A DNA stretch of 34,913 nt from Gracilibacter sp. (lineage in GTDB: Bacteria; Bacillota; Desulfitobacteriia; Desulfitobacteriales; Syntrophobotulaceae). Numbering within the stretch: position 1 is the first letter of the stretch; every line of letters starts with the position of its first letter. The notes below the pieces were generated by a model that was given only the letters and a program-made list of their open reading frames with translations, made no database searches and was not told the DNA's origin. Shown here one piece after another: positions 31,249 through 34,913 of this stretch. The position numbers and the translations under genes were made by a program. The stretch lies in contig JAGXFZ010000122.1 in assembly GCA_024637055.1 (NCBI GenBank), forward strand, positions 1 to 34,913, in the 5' to 3' direction.

Positions 31249-32358
31249 GTGTCTGCACGGAAGAGTAAACCTCAAAAGCCGGATTTTGTTCTCTTATTCG
31301 TTGCAGGTTTTATCGTAGCCGTTGGATTAATTATGGTGTTAAGTTCTAGCTCATTATTTGCTTTCCAACACAACGATAATTATTATCACTTGTTTTACAA
31401 ACAGCTTCAGTGGGCAATCGTAGGGCTTATAGCCATGTGTGCTGCTATAATTTTCCCGTATAATAAATGGAAGAAGCTTTCCGGAATAGGCATAATAATT
31501 ACATTGATACTACTTTTACTTGTTGAATATAGTGATTTCGCGGTTACGGTTAAAGGCTCTGCGCGGTGGCTTGAAATTGCGGGCTTTACCATTCAACCAT
31601 CAGAAATAGCGAAACTTTCTTTGATTCTTTTTTTCGCTTATACCCTTACTCGTTATCAAGTAAAAAGATTTAGAGATATTATTTTACCTCTTACGGTTAT
31701 GGCTCCTATACTCTATCTGATATATAAACAGCCTGACTTGGGTACAACTATCGTGATATTGCTTACTTGTGGCGTTATGCTTTTGATGACGGAGTTATCT
31801 ATCGGTTATTTTCTGACTGCCATTCCTGTGCTTGGATTTTCTGGATACTATCTTATTAAGGGTAATGAATACCAATGGAACAGGATATTGGGATGGCTCT
31901 ATCCTTGGGAATATGCTACATCACATGGGTATCAGATAGTTAATGCGGAGATGGCTTTTGGGACAGGAGGATTATTCGGAATAGGTATAGGGCGAAGTAC
32001 AGAGAGTTATGGCTACTTGCCGGAAAGCTATACAGATACTATTTTTGCAGTCATAGGTGAAGAATTTGGTTTCTTTGGGACTTCAGTAACCCTTGCCTGC
32101 TTTATTATCTTAATAGCGAGGGGTTATTACATATCAAGGCAATGTGCGGATCCTTTTGGTAGATTACTAGGTTTTGGGATTACTTCCTTGCTTGGAATTC
32201 AAATAGCGGTCAACCTTTGTGTTGTGACAGGGTTAACACCAGTCACCGGGATTACCTTACCACTTATTTCTTATGGCGGGAGCTCGCTTGTGATAACAAT
32301 GGTTCAGATTGGAATTTTATTAAATATTTCCCGTTATAAGGGAATGCCTAAAACCTGA
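31249..32358 (+). CDS. FtsW/RodA/SpoVE-family (SEDS) protein
   Basis: A 369-residue membrane protein with about ten segments. The SEDS motifs are 'VKGSARWLEIAGFTIQPSEIAKL' (about 100-122), 'LPESYTDTIFAVIGEEFGF' (about 258-276) and 'GITLPLISYGGSS' near the end. The family polymerises peptidoglycan with a partner transpeptidase. Which paralogue (division FtsW, elongation RodA, spore SpoVE) it is cannot be told from sequence alone; FtsW/SpoVE is the closer match by motif. It starts with GTG behind AGGAGGGC. Confidence 0.88.
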   Translation: MSARKSKPQKPDFVLLFVAGFIVAVGLIMVLSSSSLFAFQHNDNYYHLFYKQLQWAIVGLIAMCAAIIFPYNKWKKLSGIGIIITLILLLLVEYSDFAVTVKGSARWLEIAGFTIQPSEIAKLSLILFFAYTLTRYQVKRFRDIILPLTVMAPILYLIYKQPDLGTTIVILLTCGVMLLMTELSIGYFLTAIPVLGFSGYYLIKGNEYQWNRILGWLYPWEYATSHGYQIVNAEMAFGTGGLFGIGIGRSTESYGYLPESYTDTIFAVIGEEFGFFGTSVTLACFIILIARGYYISRQCADPFGRLLGFGITSLLGIQIAVNLCVVTGLTPVTGITLPLISYGGSSLVITMVQIGILLNISRYKGMPKT

Positions 32359-32420
32359 ATGAAGATGATATAATCGGCAATAATTTATATATGAACAATA
32401 AAGATTAGGGATGGGTTGAA

Positions 32421-33746
32421 TTGAGTAATGGATTAGTAGTTTCCAAGGTTATAAAGGGCAGTATCGCGGCTGAAATGGAGATTGAGCCTGGTGATATAAT
32501 CATGAAGGTTGGGGACTATGATGTAACCGATATTATTGATTTGCAGTACTATACCTCCAGTGATGAGTTTATAATGTTTATTAAAAAAGAGAATAGTGAG
32601 ATATGGGAGCTTGAGATAGAAAAGGAACCAGGAGAATTGATTGGGATAGAAGTATGCTCTGTTAGTGTTGATGGACTGAAAAAATGCTCCAATAACTGTG
32701 TGTTTTGTTTTGTAAGACAGATGCCCCCAGGTATGAGAGATTCCCTCTATGACAGAGATGATGATTATCGATTATCTGTCACTCAAGGAAGTTATATAAC
32801 GTTATCTAATCTTAAGTCGGAAGATTTCCAAAGAATAATCGATATGCATATTAACCCTTTATATATCTCTGTCCATGCTTGGCGTCCAGAAGTCAGACGG
32901 AAATTGATGAAAAATCTCAAGGCTGGTGATCTTCCAGAACAAATAAAGCACCTGACAGATGCGGGGATAATGCTACATACTCAAGTGGTATTAGTACCAG
33001 GGTATAATGATAATGAGGTATTAGAAGAGACTGTCGAAAATCTAGCTTCTTTATATCCTTCTGTTCAATCCATAGGGATAGTACCTGTCGGTTTAACAAA
33101 GTTCAGAAATGACTTGCCAGACATTAGAACTGTCACCAAAATAGAAGCACAAAAAATTCTGGATAGGGGTAGTCTTTGGCAGCAAAGATATAAAAGCAGA
33201 ACAGAAAAAAATCTTGTTTATTTTTCCGATGAGTTTTACGTTTTGGCGGGTAAGGATTTTCCAAAGCCAGCAGAATATGATGATTTTCCACAATTGGAAA
33301 ATGGAATAGGGATGGCCAGTCTTTTTAAAGACGAAGTATATGAATACATCTCATTTTTACCTAAAGATATTTTACCTAAAAGAATTCACCTTGTAACAGG
33401 TGTATCCGCGGTAGAATTATTTAGAAATATCGTTGGTGAGCTAAGTTTCATAAAGGGACTAACATTAACTATTCATGAGATCGTTAACGACTATTTCGGC
33501 GCGACGGTTACAGTTGCAGGGCTTTTAACAGCTCAAGATATTGCTAGACAACTGGGTGATTTGAAAGGTGAGGATTTTCTAATTCCTAGCGTAATGCTCA
33601 AGGCAGATGAAGATATTTTTCTGGATGGATATAGCATTTCTTGGCTGGAAGAACAGGTAAATGGTAGGGCAGTGATAATCAAAAATAATGGAATATCCTT
33701 TCTCGAGGGCATAATAGGTAGAAGGTTAGTTGGAGGTAATGAATAA
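32421..33746 (+). CDS. DUF512 protein with PDZ and radical-SAM-like domains
   Basis: A 441-residue protein. Residues 3-65 form a PDZ-like domain ('VIKGSIAAEMEIEPGDIIMKVGD'). Next comes a radical-SAM-type Cys cluster, Cys89-x3-Cys93-x2-Cys96 in 'KKCSNNCVFCFVRQMP'. The DUF512 region fills the C-terminal half ('LVTGVSAVELF', 'VTVAGLLTAQDI', 'VMLKADEDIFLDG'). The reaction is unknown, though the family is widespread in Clostridia just before der, as here. It starts with TTG (32421) behind a weak site. The stop TAA shares a base with the der ATG (TAATG), so the two are coupled. Confidence 0.88.
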   Translation: MSNGLVVSKVIKGSIAAEMEIEPGDIIMKVGDYDVTDIIDLQYYTSSDEFIMFIKKENSEIWELEIEKEPGELIGIEVCSVSVDGLKKCSNNCVFCFVRQMPPGMRDSLYDRDDDYRLSVTQGSYITLSNLKSEDFQRIIDMHINPLYISVHAWRPEVRRKLMKNLKAGDLPEQIKHLTDAGIMLHTQVVLVPGYNDNEVLEETVENLASLYPSVQSIGIVPVGLTKFRNDLPDIRTVTKIEAQKILDRGSLWQQRYKSRTEKNLVYFSDEFYVLAGKDFPKPAEYDDFPQLENGIGMASLFKDEVYEYISFLPKDILPKRIHLVTGVSAVELFRNIVGELSFIKGLTLTIHEIVNDYFGATVTVAGLLTAQDIARQLGDLKGEDFLIPSVMLKADEDIFLDGYSISWLEEQVNGRAVIIKNNGISFLEGIIGRRLVGGNE

Positions 33747-34913
33747 TGAACAAGCCTATAGTGGCGATAGTTGGACGTCCCAATGTTGGGAAATCAACTT
33801 TATTTAATAGAATAGTAGGTGGCCTAGTTGCTATCGTGCAAGACACACCAGGGGTTACACGGGATAGATTATATTTTGATGCCGAATGGCTAGGAAGAAA
33901 ATTCACCCTTATTGATACTGGTGGTATAGAGTTTAAAGATCAAACAACTCCTCTATCAACTCAAATGAAGAAACAGGCAGAAATGGCTATCGAAGAATCA
34001 GATGTCGTTGTTTTAATAGTTGATGCCCAAACCAAATTAACTCCTGATGATATGCAGATAGCTAAATATTTAAGAAAAGCTGGAAAACCTATTCTTCTAG
34101 TGGCTAATAAAGTAGAGAATTTTACGGACTTTCCAATGGAGGCCCATGAGTTTTTAGCTTTAGGTTGTGGAGATCCTCTTCCTGTCTCGGCGGTACATGG
34201 CCTTAATATTGGAGACCTCCTCGATACTGTAGTATCATGGTTTCCAGATGAAATAGCTGAGGACTATGACCCGGATATCGTTAAAATTGCTGTTATTGGA
34301 AGACCAAATGTTGGAAAATCTTCACTTGTAAATATGCTCTTGGGTGAAGAAAGAGTAATAGTAAGTGATATTCCAGGGACAACCAGGGATGCCATAGATA
34401 CCCCGTTTATATATGAAGAAAAACCGTACATCATTATTGATACTGCAGGTATTAGGCGTAAGAAGAAAATAGAAGAACTAACTGAAAACTATAGCGTTAT
34501 CCGTTCTTTTAGGGCTGTTGAGAGAGCTGATGTAGTGCTTATGTTATTAGACCCTATCGAAGGAATTACAGACCAAGATAAAAGAATAGTTGGTTATGCT
34601 CATGAAGTCGGAAAAGCGATAATACTTATTATTAATAAATGGGATCTTGTAGAGAAGGACGATAAAACCTTAAATAAGTTTGAAAAGCAGTTAAGGGAAG
34701 ATTTACCGTTCATTCAGTATGCCCCAACTCAATTTATCTCAGCAAAAACTGGACAAAGAGTACATAAGATTATGGAACTGGTTGAATTTGTTGCTGAACA
34801 GAATAGTATGCGTATTCAAACCAGCACACTTAACGATATGCTCCGCGAATGGGTACATCTGAATCCACCGCCTTCAAGTAAAGGAAAACGTTTGAAAATT
34901 TTGTATGCTACGC
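33746..34913 (+). CDS. der: Ribosome-biogenesis GTPase Der (EngA), 3' end outside the window
   Basis: The first 389 codons of a tandem-GTPase protein that continues past the window edge (full Der is about 440 residues). The first G domain begins 'GRPNVGKST' (10-18), with 'DTPGVTRDR' as switch region and 'DTGG' as G3. The second begins 'GRPNVGKSS' near 182, with 'DIPGTTRDAIDTPF' and 'DTAGIRRKKKI', then 'NKWDLV'. The C-terminal KH-like domain has started ('HLNPPPSSKGKRLKILYAT'). Der acts in 50S subunit assembly. The ATG overlaps the DUF512 stop by one base. Confidence 0.95.
   Translation, partial: MNKPIVAIVGRPNVGKSTLFNRIVGGLVAIVQDTPGVTRDRLYFDAEWLGRKFTLIDTGGIEFKDQTTPLSTQMKKQAEMAIEESDVVVLIVDAQTKLTPDDMQIAKYLRKAGKPILLVANKVENFTDFPMEAHEFLALGCGDPLPVSAVHGLNIGDLLDTVVSWFPDEIAEDYDPDIVKIAVIGRPNVGKSSLVNMLLGEERVIVSDIPGTTRDAIDTPFIYEEKPYIIIDTAGIRRKKKIEELTENYSVIRSFRAVERADVVLMLLDPIEGITDQDKRIVGYAHEVGKAIILIINKWDLVEKDDKTLNKFEKQLREDLPFIQYAPTQFISAKTGQRVHKIMELVEFVAEQNSMRIQTSTLNDMLREWVHLNPPPSSKGKRLKILYAT

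Overview
The window looks like chromosomal DNA from an AT-rich, endospore-forming, probably anaerobic Firmicute of the class Clostridia. A Peptococcaceae/Desulfitobacteriaceae-like relative is my best guess from gene content alone. Supporting signs are strong AGGAGG-type ribosome-binding sites with frequent TTG/GTG starts, the sporulation genes ytfJ/gerW, spmA and spmB, an IspH-ribosomal S1 fusion protein, lactate permeases of the LldP type with FadR-like regulators, and a probable selenoprotein gene. No rRNA, tRNA, CRISPR array, prophage or intact insertion sequence was seen.

Layout. Positions 1-6500 hold accessory and metabolic genes: a TraB-family membrane protein, an inositol-monophosphatase-family enzyme with a membrane-anchored rhodanese, a convergent and previously hidden selenoprotein gene on the minus strand, a flavin-Rieske oxidoreductase, an EcsC remnant, a short-chain dehydrogenase and a small tautomerase. 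Positions 6500-12000 hold a Na/Pi-cotransporter-type protein with a PhoU-like tail, an HD-domain protein, a YvlD-like membrane protein, a Fur regulator overlapping a YbaK-type deacylase, and a cardiolipin synthase on the minus strand. Positions 12200-15900 hold a conserved sporulation and housekeeping block: ytfI-like, ytfJ/gerW, spmA, spmB, rluB and an unknown protein. Positions 15900-22400 are a tandem duplication of a [FadR-family regulator + L-lactate permease] unit, with long structured leaders. Positions 22480-28250 hold a multi-cluster ferredoxin-like protein, a BaiN/YtfP-type flavoprotein, a small anchored protein, a HutP-family protein, azlC-azlD, a tiny membrane protein and a CPBP protease. 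From 28296 to the end is a housekeeping run: cmk, ispH-rpsA fusion, an ftsW/rodA-family gene, a DUF512 radical-SAM-like gene and der, which runs off the window.

The main discovery is at 2757-3044 on the minus strand, in a stretch that looks like a 430-base intergenic gap. It reads as a 95-residue HesB/IscA-like protein if one in-frame TGA (2955-2957) is read as selenocysteine. The case rests on a perfect Shine-Dalgarno sequence, a TTGAAT-17-TATAAT promoter, a bacterial-type SECIS hairpin just after the TGA with a GGUC tetraloop, a bidirectional terminator exactly at the end of the frame, and a CsoR/CstR-like inverted repeat between promoter and start. The convergent partner is a rhodanese and the next gene on the same strand is a flavin-Rieske oxidoreductase, which suggests, as inference only, a small sulfur/selenium or metal-stress redox locus.

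The second theme is lactate uptake. The two permeases are nearly identical proteins, while their regulators and 5' leaders have diverged. Their leaders share a G-rich block inside a tiny reading frame ending in Lys-Gly-Gly-Met, and three promoters in this block each carry a TGGT half-site just after the -10 box. The first permease leader also holds a perfect 30-bp palindrome.
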